From: an uncultured Moraxella sp.
GTDB lineage: Bacteria; Pseudomonadota; Gammaproteobacteria; Pseudomonadales; Moraxellaceae
Direction of reading: 5' to 3'
DNA: 64,000 bases
NCBI GenBank assembly: GCA_943908425.1
Contig: CALTTC010000007.1
Span: forward strand, 19,950-83,949
Part shown: piece after piece, positions 36,270-45,749 of the stretch
How positions within the stretch are numbered: the stretch's first letter is position 1
How the letters are laid out: each line of letters opens with the position of its first letter
Translations under genes and position numbers: made by a program
Notes under the pieces: model-generated
The model's input: the letters and a program-made list of their open reading frames with translations, nothing else
Told to the model about the DNA's origin: nothing
Database searches by the model: none

Positions 36270-36607
36270 CAAGCAGGCGGTGCAATGTGACAGTTATGCT
36301 TAAAAAGGCAGTTTGGTGATTTTAAGTGCAGTTTTAAGTTTTAAGCACAGCCAGCTAAGTGCCGTCAAGTGCTGGCTTACAGTTAATTAAATGCAGTTAA
36401 TCCAGTACAGTTAATATAAAATTAGTCAAGTGCGGTTAGCCAAATGCCATTAACCATAAGCATTATCAGCCAAATCAGCCAGGTTTTATTAACGCTAAGT
36501 TTTATTAAAAAAGTGCTATTAACACCAATTAAATCAAGCACTGGCACTACCCTAACCTTGGCACTACCCTAACCTGGGTATTATCCTAACTATAGATGTC
36601 TTAAGTT
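36270..36607. other. 338-base gap with short repeats including a 17-bp tandem repeat
   Basis: TGGCACTACCCTAACCT occurs twice in tandem (36542-36575), followed by a degenerate third unit. Further left, imperfect AGTTAAT/ATGCAGTTAATC units and an inverted repeat GCCAGC / GCTGGC are seen. No coding frame. Confidence 0.7.
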
Positions 36608-36928
36608 ATGCAATTATCCAATTTAGAACACTTACCCAATTACACCATTACCGAACGCCTTGATGTGGTTTATGGCAGTAGCGTGCGCTCAAAACACGTT
36701 GGCAAGGATTTTTTGGCAGGGCTAAAAAATCTGGTCGGCGGTGAACTTGTTGCCTATACGGAGCTATTAGAAGAATCACGCCAAGAAGCACTAAATCGTA
36801 TGATTGAAAAAGCTAAAATGCTCGGGGCAGATGCGGTGGTGGGCATTCGTTTTTCAACGTCTAGTATCACAGCTGGGGCATCTGAGATTTTTGTTTATGG
36901 CACAGCGGTCAAAGCCGTGCCGTACTAG
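36608..36928 (+). CDS. YbjQ-family (UPF0145) protein
   Basis: A 106-residue protein with the YbjQ signature: TITERLDVVYGSSVRSK, GGELVAYTELLEESRQEA, and ADAVVGIRFSTSSI. Family members assemble as pentamers and were once called heavy-metal-binding, but the role is unsettled. A second, membrane-anchored relative follows 13 bases later, so the two may form a hetero-complex. Confidence 0.85.
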   Translation: MQLSNLEHLPNYTITERLDVVYGSSVRSKHVGKDFLAGLKNLVGGELVAYTELLEESRQEALNRMIEKAKMLGADAVVGIRFSTSSITAGASEIFVYGTAVKAVPY

Positions 36929-36941
36929 TGGAAGTGATGTG

Positions 36942-37415
36942 GTGGAGTATTTTATTAGTCAGTTGATACAGCTTATCGGCATTATATTGATGATGGCGAT
37001 AGGGTGGTATTTTGGCACAAGGGCAGAGCGTCGCCATTTGGCACAGCTTGATGAGCAAGAAAAACACCTTGGGCATATTATTGTCTCAAGCGAGCGTTTT
37101 TTTGTGCCGATGACTAACAAAGATGGTCAATTGGTGGTGGGTAGTGTGGTCATCGCCCAAGATTATTTTAAGCATATGGTGGCAATGGTCTTAAGCTTGC
37201 TTGGCAAAAATCTCACCGTTTTTGAGCAATTATTAGAACGTTCTCGGCGAGAAGCGGTGTTGCGATTAAAGCGTGAAGCTTATTTGGCAGGATACAATCA
37301 AATATATGGCGTACGTTTGAAAAGCACTGTTGTCGGCGGTGGTGTTGAGACGATTGCTTATGGTACAGCAATCAATGCACTGGACAAAAGCGTGCCACCG
37401 CCATTACCAAAATAA
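36942..37415 (+). CDS. membrane-anchored YbjQ-like protein
   Basis: About 157 residues. One N-terminal helix (FISQLIQLIGIILMMAIGWY) is followed by a basic stretch and a YbjQ-like domain (LGHIIVSSERFFVPM, FEQLLERSRREAVLRLKREA, YGVRLKSTVVGGG..TIAYGTA). The start is probably GTG at 36942 after GGAAG; GTG at 36939 is also possible. The helix would tether the pentameric domain to the inner membrane. It directly follows a soluble paralogue. Confidence 0.7.
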   Translation: MEYFISQLIQLIGIILMMAIGWYFGTRAERRHLAQLDEQEKHLGHIIVSSERFFVPMTNKDGQLVVGSVVIAQDYFKHMVAMVLSLLGKNLTVFEQLLERSRREAVLRLKREAYLAGYNQIYGVRLKSTVVGGGVETIAYGTAINALDKSVPPPLPK

Positions 37416-37598
37416 ATTAAAACCAAAATAAATCAAACATTAATACGCTTTGGTTAAAATGATTTGATGGCAATTGTAGATGAATTTTTAAAACCTAAAA
37501 ATCAAATTATCCTAAAAATCAAAAGCCAAGGTAAAACCCAAAATCAAAATCAAAACCTAAGTTAATATCAACGTAACAACCAATAAGAGAGTACTTGA

Positions 37599-40493
37599 AT
37601 GACCCAATCTACTAGCACAATGAACGACAGCCTAAAGCAATTAAGCGAAGGCTATGACCCCAAAGTCTTAGAGCAAGGTCTTTATGACACTTGGGAACAA
37701 CAAGGTTATTTTGTCCCTGATTTTGATAAAAAAGACGCTTTTGCCATTGCCTTGCCTCCGCCCAATGTAACAGGCTCGCTACATATGGGACACGGCTTTA
37801 ATAATACCATTATGGATACACTGATTCGTTATCAGCGAATGCTTGGCAAAAATACCTTGTGGCAGGCAGGCACTGACCACGCAGGCATTGCCACACAAAT
37901 GGTGGTGGAGCGACAATTAAATGCCCAAGGGATAACACGCCACGATTTGGGACGTGAAGCCTTTTTGGATAAGGTGTGGACTTGGAAGGAACAAAGCGGT
38001 AATCAAATTACCAAGCAAATTCGCCGTTTGGGGTCTAGTGTGGACTGGAGCCGTGAACGCTTTACGATGGACGATGGGCTGTCCAAAGCGGTGCAAGAAG
38101 TGTTTGTGCGGTTGTATGAAGATGGCTTGATTTATCGTGGCAAACGCTTGGTGAATTGGGACATTAAATTACAAACGGCGATTAGCGATTTGGAAGTGGA
38201 AAATCGTGATGAGCAAGGGTTTATGTACCACGTTCGCTATCCTTTTGTGAAAGGGCAGACCGATGCCAACGGGGCAAGCCTTGACGGTAAATTTATGCAC
38301 ATTGCGACCACTCGCCCTGAGACCATTTTGGCGGACGGCTGTTTGGCGGTGCATACCGATGATGAGCGTTACAAAGATGTGCTTGGCAAAATGGTACACG
38401 TCCCCTTGACCGACCGCACCATTCCTGTGCTGGCTGACCCTTATCCTGACCCTAATTTTGGTACAGGATGTGTTAAAATCACCCCTGCCCACGATTTTAA
38501 TGATTATGACGTTGGTACACGCCACGATATTGAGATTATCAATTTGATGAATCTTGATGGCACAATGAACAACAACGCCCCAACTGTCTACCAAGGGCTT
38601 GACCGTTTGGACGCCAGAGACAAAATCATTGACGATTTAAAAACACACGGCTTTTTGGAAAAAATAGAACCACACACGCTAAAACGTCCTTATGGCGACC
38701 GCTCTGGGGTGGTGATTGAACCTTTGCTTACTGACCAATGGTATGTGGCGGTAGAAAAACTTGCTCGCCCTGCGATAGATGCGGTAGCGGACGGTCGCAT
38801 TCAATTTGTGCCAGAGCAGTACAAAAATATGTACATGTCGTGGATGAATGACATTCAAGACTGGTGCATTAGCAGACAACTGTGGTGGGGGCATCGTATT
38901 CCTGCTTGGTATGATGACAAAGGCGGTATCTATGTGGGACGAGACGAAAGCGAAATTCGCCAAAAATACGCCCTAAGCGATGACATCAAGCTTAGCCAAG
39001 ACAATGACGTGCTAGACACTTGGTTTAGCTCCGCTCTTTGGACGTTTAGCACGCTTGATTGGGCAGGCGAGCAAGATTTTGCTGACTATAGCGAAGCCCT
39101 AAAGGTCTTTCACCCAACCGATGTGTTGGTAACAGGATTTGACATCATTTTCTTTTGGGTGGCAAGAATGATTATGATGACGATGTATTTTATTAAGGAC
39201 AAAGACGGCACGCCACAAGTTCCCTTTAAAACCGTCTATGTCCACGGATTGGTGCGAGATGCTCAAGGGCAAAAAATGAGCAAATCCAAAGGTAATGTGC
39301 TAGACCCCATTGATTTGATTGATGGCATTGATTTGGATAGCCTGATTAAAAAACGCACAACGGGTCTTATGAATCCTAAAGATGCCGACAAAATTACCAA
39401 ACAAACCAAGCAAGAATTCCCAGATGGCATTACAGGATTTGGCACTGATGCCTTGCGATTTACGTTTGCATCCTTGGCAAGTACAGGGCGAGACATTAAT
39501 TTTGATTTAAAACGTATTGAAGGTTATCGTAATTTTTGTAATAAAATTTGGAACGCCAGCCGTTTTGTGTTGATGAACTGCGTGGATAAGCAAAATAATC
39601 CCTTGCCCATTGACCACACTGCCAAATCAGAACTTTGGGAGTTGCCAGAGCGGTGGATTATGAGCCGTCTAAATGCCACGATTGGCGATATTCATCAACA
39701 TATGAGCCAGTATCGTTTTGATTTATTAAGCCAAGCAATTTATGAATTTATTTGGAATGAATATTGCGACTGGTATGTGGAGCTTGCCAAATCTGCCCTA
39801 AATGACGACAGCACCCCAAGCGAACGTAAAGCCCAAATCCGCTATGTGCTACTGTGTGTGCTTGAGACGGCGTTGCGGTTTACGCACCCTATTATGCCTT
39901 ATATCACCGAAACGCTGTGGCAAAGTGTCGCCCCACTGATTGGTAAAAAGACAGCAAACAGTATTATGCTCGCTAAATTTCCACACGCTGATACGGCACT
40001 GATTGATGAGACAGCAACCAAAGATATGGCGTGGCTACAAGAGCTGATTGGGGCGGTGCGTAATATCCGTGGCGAGATGAAACTGGGCAATGCTCTAAAA
40101 CTGCCTGTCTTGTTGCAAAATCTCTCTGATAAAGAACAACTTCAATTAAACCGTATTGAAGGGCAATTTAAGACCCTTGCCAAGGTGGATACCCTAACCG
40201 TTGTCCCTGCTGATGACGATGTGCCACTCTCGTCAGCGTCTCTTGTGGGGCAAGTTAAGGTACTGGTGCCGATGAAAGGGCTGATTGACCCAAGTGCTGA
40301 AATCGCACGGCTACAAAAAGTGCGTGATAAACTACAAAAACAAGCCGATGTGCTAAGCGGTAAATTAAATAATGATAAATTTGTCGCCAACGCCCCAAAA
40401 GAAGTGGTGGAAGCGGAAAGGGCGAAATTGACACAGATTGAAGGACAGCTTGGGGAGATTGGGGGGAGAGTAGAGCAGTTGAAGGGGGTTTGA
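37599..40493 (+). CDS. valS: valyl-tRNA synthetase
   Basis: A 964-residue class I synthetase that charges tRNA-Val and edits misactivated threonine. The HIGH motif is in PPPNVTGSLHMGHGFN near residue 53, the CP1 editing domain follows (TTRPETILAD, residues 230-300), and the KMSKS loop GQKMSKSKGN is near residue 560. The anticodon-binding domain and a C-terminal coiled-coil tRNA-binding arm (EIARLQKVRDKLQKQADVL) complete it. Length and domain order are normal. A terminator follows. Confidence 0.97.
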   Translation: MTQSTSTMNDSLKQLSEGYDPKVLEQGLYDTWEQQGYFVPDFDKKDAFAIALPPPNVTGSLHMGHGFNNTIMDTLIRYQRMLGKNTLWQAGTDHAGIATQMVVERQLNAQGITRHDLGREAFLDKVWTWKEQSGNQITKQIRRLGSSVDWSRERFTMDDGLSKAVQEVFVRLYEDGLIYRGKRLVNWDIKLQTAISDLEVENRDEQGFMYHVRYPFVKGQTDANGASLDGKFMHIATTRPETILADGCLAVHTDDERYKDVLGKMVHVPLTDRTIPVLADPYPDPNFGTGCVKITPAHDFNDYDVGTRHDIEIINLMNLDGTMNNNAPTVYQGLDRLDARDKIIDDLKTHGFLEKIEPHTLKRPYGDRSGVVIEPLLTDQWYVAVEKLARPAIDAVADGRIQFVPEQYKNMYMSWMNDIQDWCISRQLWWGHRIPAWYDDKGGIYVGRDESEIRQKYALSDDIKLSQDNDVLDTWFSSALWTFSTLDWAGEQDFADYSEALKVFHPTDVLVTGFDIIFFWVARMIMMTMYFIKDKDGTPQVPFKTVYVHGLVRDAQGQKMSKSKGNVLDPIDLIDGIDLDSLIKKRTTGLMNPKDADKITKQTKQEFPDGITGFGTDALRFTFASLASTGRDINFDLKRIEGYRNFCNKIWNASRFVLMNCVDKQNNPLPIDHTAKSELWELPERWIMSRLNATIGDIHQHMSQYRFDLLSQAIYEFIWNEYCDWYVELAKSALNDDSTPSERKAQIRYVLLCVLETALRFTHPIMPYITETLWQSVAPLIGKKTANSIMLAKFPHADTALIDETATKDMAWLQELIGAVRNIRGEMKLGNALKLPVLLQNLSDKEQLQLNRIEGQFKTLAKVDTLTVVPADDDVPLSSASLVGQVKVLVPMKGLIDPSAEIARLQKVRDKLQKQADVLSGKLNNDKFVANAPKEVVEAERAKLTQIEGQLGEIGGRVEQLKGV

Positions 40494-40555
40494 TAAAGGT
40501 AAGATTTAGGCTAAATATATTATGTAAAAAAGGTAATATTTTGACATCTGCTTGA

Positions 40556-40588
40556 TGAGTGGTTTGACCTTGTCTAACCACTCATTTT
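40556..40588 (+). terminator. Rho-independent terminator of valS
   Basis: Perfect nine-base stem TGAGTGGTT / AACCACTCA with an 11-base loop, followed by four T. It marks the boundary between core genes and the T6SS cargo zone. Confidence 0.8.
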
Positions 40589-40873
40589 ACAAAATTAACT
40601 ATTGCGCTTAGTACAATAAGTTTACAGTAATCACCTTACACAATCCTGCTTAACTGCTCAAGGTATTTTCGCAAGAATTATCATAAAAACCTAGCCACCA
40701 TGTATAACACTAACCAACTGCTTGATAGTAAAAATACCTATGCATATGGGTTTAAAAAATATCAATTGCTCTATCGGTAATCAGTGGAAAATCCGTTTAA
40801 GGATGCTATAGACGCTTTTGATGAGCAACTAAAGCCTTTTACTAGTTAGACTTTTTTTAGGGGGTCAAAAGTT
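40589..40873 (+). pseudogene. decayed open-frame remnants upstream of an orphan gene
   Basis: Short coding-like pieces, MYNTNQLLDSKNTYAYGFKK followed by YQLLYR and a stop, then in another frame VENPFKDAIDAFDEQLKPF. A related piece recurs 600 bases downstream (41352-41516). The parent family is not recognised. Confidence 0.35.
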
Positions 40874-41206
40874 ATGAAAATTACCCATAATATAACCGCC
40901 CGACTAATAAGTCTTAATGAAAAAGGCCCAAAGTTATTGATATTATTGAACAATAAACCGCTAAACGTTATTGTTGATGGATGTTGCTTAAACGATGTAA
41001 TAAAAGTGGGTGTAGATAGATTTATTTTATTTATAACTTATGATTGTCCATTTGAGGAGACGTTAAGTGTTTATTTGATTGATGCAATGAATTCATTAAT
41101 TCTTGATAGCCTATGGATTGGTTTAATGTATGAGACAGATATTTTTTTAGGTGTTAATATTGAAAATGATGATATTGTATTTAAATTTATTGGCAATAAA
41201 TTATGA
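40874..41206 (+). CDS. orphan 110-residue protein at the edge of the T6SS cargo zone
   Basis: An intact frame with a purine-rich ribosome site (AGGGGG). The product has alternating beta-strand-like hydrophobic stretches (KLLILLNNKPLNVIVDGC, RFILFITYDCPF, VYLIDAMNSLILDSLWIGL) and acidic character. No signal or membrane helix is certain and no family is recognised. Its size, AT-rich composition and place between decayed effector fragments suggest an orphan immunity protein, but this is only a guess. Confidence 0.45.
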   Translation: MKITHNITARLISLNEKGPKLLILLNNKPLNVIVDGCCLNDVIKVGVDRFILFITYDCPFEETLSVYLIDAMNSLILDSLWIGLMYETDIFLGVNIENDDIVFKFIGNKL

Positions 41207-41351
41207 AAATTAAAATATTTAAAATATGGCTTTTTTAGTACTTCTTATTTTTTTAGAGAATGGATGAATCCCACCATTCATAGAAAATTATCTACTAAAT
41301 ATTGCCTAAAAATACAAAACATTTAGATTGTAAAATGAACATGAGGCTTAA

Positions 41352-41516
41352 AAATATCAATTCCTCCACCGGCAGCCAGTGAATAATCTGCCCAATGATA
41401 TTACGATAGACCCAAAAGACAAGGAATGTATCCGAGTGAGGGCTATTGATGAAGCCATTCCCAAAAGTGAACGTGCTCGTACAGGCATGAATGTTAAACT
41501 ACAAAGATGTAAGTAA
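41352..41516 (+). pseudogene. decayed open-frame remnant related to 40740-40850
   Basis: An open stretch encoding KYQFLHRQPVNNLPNDITID followed by DPKDKECIRVRAIDEAIP and a stop. KYQFLHRQPVNNLP is similar to KYQLLYR..VENPF in the previous remnant, so both descend from one gene. A 33-codon piece beginning MQTLELAAKKEIDQDL follows directly. Confidence 0.35.
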
Positions 41517-41623
41517 TGCAAACTTTAGAACTTGCCGCCAAAAAAGAAATTGATCAAGACCTAAAGTATTGGCAATCACAAAACATTAAAATAGAAACAG
41601 GTACCAAACCCACCTAAGTCTTT

Positions 41624-43542
41624 ATGGATACCCATGGCGATTTCCCCCAAAATCTTTGGGGTGTCTTTGGGAACAGATCGGCTGTGCCTGTTTTGATGGC
41701 GGTGGGTTTTACTGTGTTTTCTGATAATATTCGCACTCAAACAACACATCATTTGATTGATGAGGATAATATCGCAACCTATGCCATCCCAAGTCTCTAC
41801 CACAAGTGGCCAAAATGGTGATATACTAAAAAAATGCAAGAAGTTGCCAGTGATGGTATGGGCTGGATAGACCAAAAAACCCAGCCAATACAAGATAAGT
41901 TGAAAGAAGCCATTGACTATGGGTCAAAAACCTTCAATAAGGGTATTGACACAGTCAGTCAAACAACGGGTAAAGTCACAGATAATATATCAAGCGCTGT
42001 ATCAGGAGTGTTTAACGACAAACCATCCCAAACCCCATACCAAGCGCCAAAACCAACAGAAATAAAACTTGTACAAATAACAACGCAAAACGAAAGAAGT
42101 AAAAATGAGGATGGGACGCCTAAGGTGGTGGTTTTTGCCGGTTCTCTGTTCTGGATGCCAAGAATTGACACTTGATGAATTAAAACAACTTTTTTCGCAA
42201 GATTCTGCAACTGTTGAAAAACTTAAAATTTGTGTTAATGCTTACAACTACGCAAGCAAAGCTTTTATGATGAACGATTGTGGTCAAAAAGCACATTTCT
42301 TTGCTCATGTTCTGCAAGAGGTTGGAGGAAAATTTGAGATTTCAAATGGTGAAAACCTAAATTATAGTTGGGAGGCTCTTTACAAGGGTGAGTTTAAAGC
42401 ATTTCATGGAGATATGGAGCTTTCAAAAAGATATGGCAGAGATGGCAAGCCAGGTCAAAAAGCAAATCAAGAGGCGATTGCTAATATTGCTTATGTCAAT
42501 AGATTGGGTAACGGAAGTATAAGCTTAGGCGATGGCTGGAAATATCGTGGAAGAGGGATTATTCAGGTAACCGGGAAAGATAAGTGTCAGAAAATTAACG
42601 ATACTATCAAGAAATTTCTGCCAGATTACAACAAAATTATAGATGCCAATAATATTAATAATATTGAGGAGGGTACAATTGCTTCAATGGCTTATTGGGT
42701 TGCCTTTGGTGTTAGGGATGTAGCATAAAAAGGCAATTCTGTAGATATTTTTCATAAAACTGTAGATATTGTGAATAAAAAGACCAAATCTAGGGCAAAG
42801 AGAGTTGAAAATTTCAAAAAATGCTTACAGGTTTTTAAGGTTAATTTCTGCAATATTATAAGACCGCCAGTTCAAGAAGCCAGCAATTTGAGTTTAGGAT
42901 GGCATGAACCTATTAAAAATCCTGTTTGTACCTTATATATGCAAAGTGGCGGTAGCGGGAAGAGCGAAGAACACTGGAGACTGTTTGGAAACACCAGAAA
43001 TGGTGCACTACACCAAGGTTTGGATATTTTTGCTGTTGTTGGCACTCATGTTTATGCCTGTGTTGATTCAGAAGTGTATGAAAAAAAGATGGCATAAAGG
43101 CTATGGACATACTTTAACATTAAGAGTTAAGGACAAGGAAGCTTTTATGGCACGTTGTAGAGAGTATAAATTAGCTTATGAAAAATTTGGCGAAAAGTTG
43201 CAATCATCTAATTTTGATACCAGTAAAGATATCTTTTTATTTTATGCTCACTTGGATAAGATTTTGGTTGAAAAGGGAGATCTGGTTAAAGCGGGAGATA
43301 AGATTGCAACGTCTGGCGCATCTGGAGTGACCAGCGGTACCCCTGCTCCGCATCTGCATTTTGAGATTTTTACCACAAGATATGCGATTGGAGAGGGGTT
43401 AAATTTTAGATGTAACCCAGGACTGTATGTTTATTTTAGAAATATATATCAAATGTCAGATGCTGAAAAAATATTGCAAAAAGAAACTGCAAAAAACGTC
43501 ATTAACAACCCATCTCAACTGAATAGAACTAAGAGGTCCCAT
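41624..43542 (+). pseudogene. T6SS-type peptidoglycan hydrolase effector (GH19 + M23), broken
   Basis: One gene split into four frames. After an N-terminal region with repetitive amphipathic sequence (41834-42130), frame changes near 42130-42170 lead to a GH19 lysozyme/chitinase-like domain: KAHFFAHVLQEVGGKF with the catalytic Glu, and GDGWKYRGRGIIQVTG. A TAA at 42726 interrupts it. The same frame resumes and gives the first M23 metal-binding block ALHQGLDIF; a frameshift in an A run near 43080 then restores TLTLRVKDKE, FLFYAHLDK and PAPHLHFEIF. Together this is a two-activity cell-wall effector, probably delivered into rival periplasms. It looks non-functional as written. Confidence 0.8.
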
Positions 43543-44645
43543 ATGATTAATAAATTTTTCTTATTATTTCATACATTTTTTTGCTGACTTGTTTGCAAGC
43601 TTGCGAAAAAATTGGACAAAAGAATAATATTATTGAAACAAAACATCTTAATCATGCTATCAAGAATGATGTCAAAAAAAATAGCCAAGAAAATGAAATT
43701 ATTTTTGATGAGAATTATAGAATTGAAAAAAAATTGATTACAAAGAAGATAATATAATAATAAAATTTGATAATAAAAAAATAGTTATTTTTACCAACAA
43801 TGAGAATCCAATTCTGAGTTATTATAAAAAAATAATCAAATAGAGAAAGATAAACCAATAGATTTTTACTATACATATAGTGAAGATATCAATTCTGCAA
43901 CTGATAAAATAAAGTTGCTGTTTCAAAATAGTAATAAAAATAATAACATAATTTTAGTTACTCCGATTACCATGGATGAAAATCCAAGATATAACACTAT
44001 TTATTTAAATGAGAATGGTGTTATAAATAATGTACTTGTTTAGCTATCGGACTTGGCTTGTGAAAATTTCAATAAGTTTATTGATGATAAGAATTCTTTG
44101 TATTTTGCAAATGAACAGACAAAGTGTTTATTGAACATAATACCAGATATCAAAATAAAAGAAAATGAAATAAAAATAGATAATACAGAAAAAAATTAGG
44201 TTTAAAAAAATAGTCCTTGAAAATTTTACAGAAAATAATTTTGACTTCAATCAAGATGGTTTAGTTGATAGAATATCCTTAATAAAGCCAGCTGAGATGG
44301 ATGAAAGAAATTTTAATGTCGCCATTGAAATTTTAAAATACTGGTAATGACTATCAAAAGATTGCTGAGAATACCCTTATGTTAGAAGAACCAATTTCGG
44401 GATGCGGTCTTAATGGTTTGCAAGAAATATGGGGAGACGAAAATAACTTGAATATCATTTATCAAGATTGTATTGACAGAAAATTTGCAACAAGAAGTGT
44501 ATCGTTTGCATTTGATGATGTGTTAAATGATTTTGTTTTAATAAAAAACGAAATAGAATTTAGTGATATTGATGGCAATAGAGAGTTACATGTATGTGAA
44601 GCTATAGGAATTGGTCTTTCGGAATTTGATGGTGCTTGTTATTAA
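43543..44645 (+). pseudogene. immunity lipoprotein of the GH19-M23 effector, multiply frameshifted
   Basis: Starts at ATG 43543 after AAGAGG with MINKFFLLFHTFF. A one-base shift then gives LLTCLQACEK, a lipobox, so the parent was a lipoprotein of about 350 residues. Further frames carry FDNKKIVIFTNNENPILSYY, NFDFNQDGLVDRISLIKP (an Asp-rich calcium-type loop) and, intact at the end, MLEEPISGCGLNGLQEIW to the stop at 44645. At least four frame breaks and one internal stop are needed. Position directly after the effector fits a periplasmic immunity protein. Confidence 0.6.
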
Positions 44646-44758
44646 AACCAGTGATGATAATGTCGCTAGAGATAAGATAGTAGTCAAGTAGCAGACAGTG
44701 TATCTGATACGGTATTTGAGCGGTTTGACAGTAAAACACACTAAACTCAAAACATTAG

Positions 44759-45748
44759 CTACCCCAAAAACCACAGCCAGTAGAAACCACCCCCAAAGGA
44801 CGAGGGGAATACCGAGGGGAGGGCTTTGAGGTGAGAAGTGATGGGCATGGGGTGATAAGAGCGGGTAGAGGTCTTGTGTTGTCCACACAAGAACGCACAC
44901 AGACACAGTCTCATTTGACAGATATCCAAGAGCCGATTAACATCGCAGATATTGCCTATCATCAGCATGCCTATTTGGCAAACTCAGCCACCTCTCATCA
45001 AGCCCAAGATGGTGATGACCAATCTGCTGTTGCTCGGAAGCTTTCAGAGCAGTTACAGGCACTTCGTGGTGCAGGCGACACCAACGAACTCTCATCACCA
45101 CAGCTGACCCTGCACAGTCCAAAGGGGATACAAGCTCTCTCTGACAAATCACTTCATTTGGCATCTGCTCATCATACCGCCGTAACCGCCTCACAGCACA
45201 TTAGTCTAAGTGCTGGCAAAAGTCTGCTTGCCACTGTTAGAGGAGCTGTCCGTTTCTTTGCTCAGTTAGCAGGTATTCGTCTGTTTGCCGCCAAAGGAAA
45301 AATTGAGCTCGATGCCCAAACTGATGGCATTGATGTACTGGCACTCAATAATATAAAAATCCACTCAAACAACGACTGGGTGGAAATCACTGCCAAACAA
45401 GGCATTCTCATCAATGCGGGGGGTAGTTATATTCGCATTACCCCACAAGGCATTGAACAAGGTACAGATGGCGATTGGAAGGCTCTTGCCACAAGCCACG
45501 AACTCTCAGGGGCAAACAGTTTGCCCATACAGACAAACAGTCCATTGTTTAATGATGAGATGTTTGTGTTGAAAGACCAAGCAGGAAAAGCTGTGGCAGG
45601 GTTTAGATATAGGATTGTTGATGATGACGGCAATGAGTACTTTGGTGTGACAGACAGTGAGGGTAGGACTGACCGTGTGTTTACGGGTGCGAAAATCAGC
45701 ACCTTAAAAGTGTATCCTGATACACGCTTAGATGACAAGGGGTCATGA
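44759..45748 (+). pseudogene. vgrG: VgrG C-terminal fragment with transthyretin-like extension
   Basis: Only the last third of a VgrG spike protein is present. It begins in frame with GEYRGEGFEVRSDGHGVIRA, typical of the gp5/DUF2345 junction, runs through the DUF2345 region (LHSPKGIQALSDKSLHLAS, LSAGKSLLATV), and ends with a transthyretin-like tail (KAVAGFRYRIVDDDGNEYFG, TDSEGRTDRVFTG). The gp27/gp44-like N-terminal domains are missing and the upstream sequence is immunity-gene debris. TTR tails of VgrG bind Tle1 lipases in enteroaggregative E. coli, and a Tle1-type gene follows here at once. Confidence 0.82.
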
Positions 45749-45749
45749 T

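Noticed and set aside
36270..36607. CRISPR-like array
   Set aside because: The units are short, contiguous and irregular, with no spacers and no cas genes.
41834..44645. Prophage lysis region, because of the GH19 endolysin-like and M23 domains
   Set aside because: No phage structural, holin or integrase genes nearby, while VgrG, Tle1 and T6SS core genes follow; a T6SS effector fits better.
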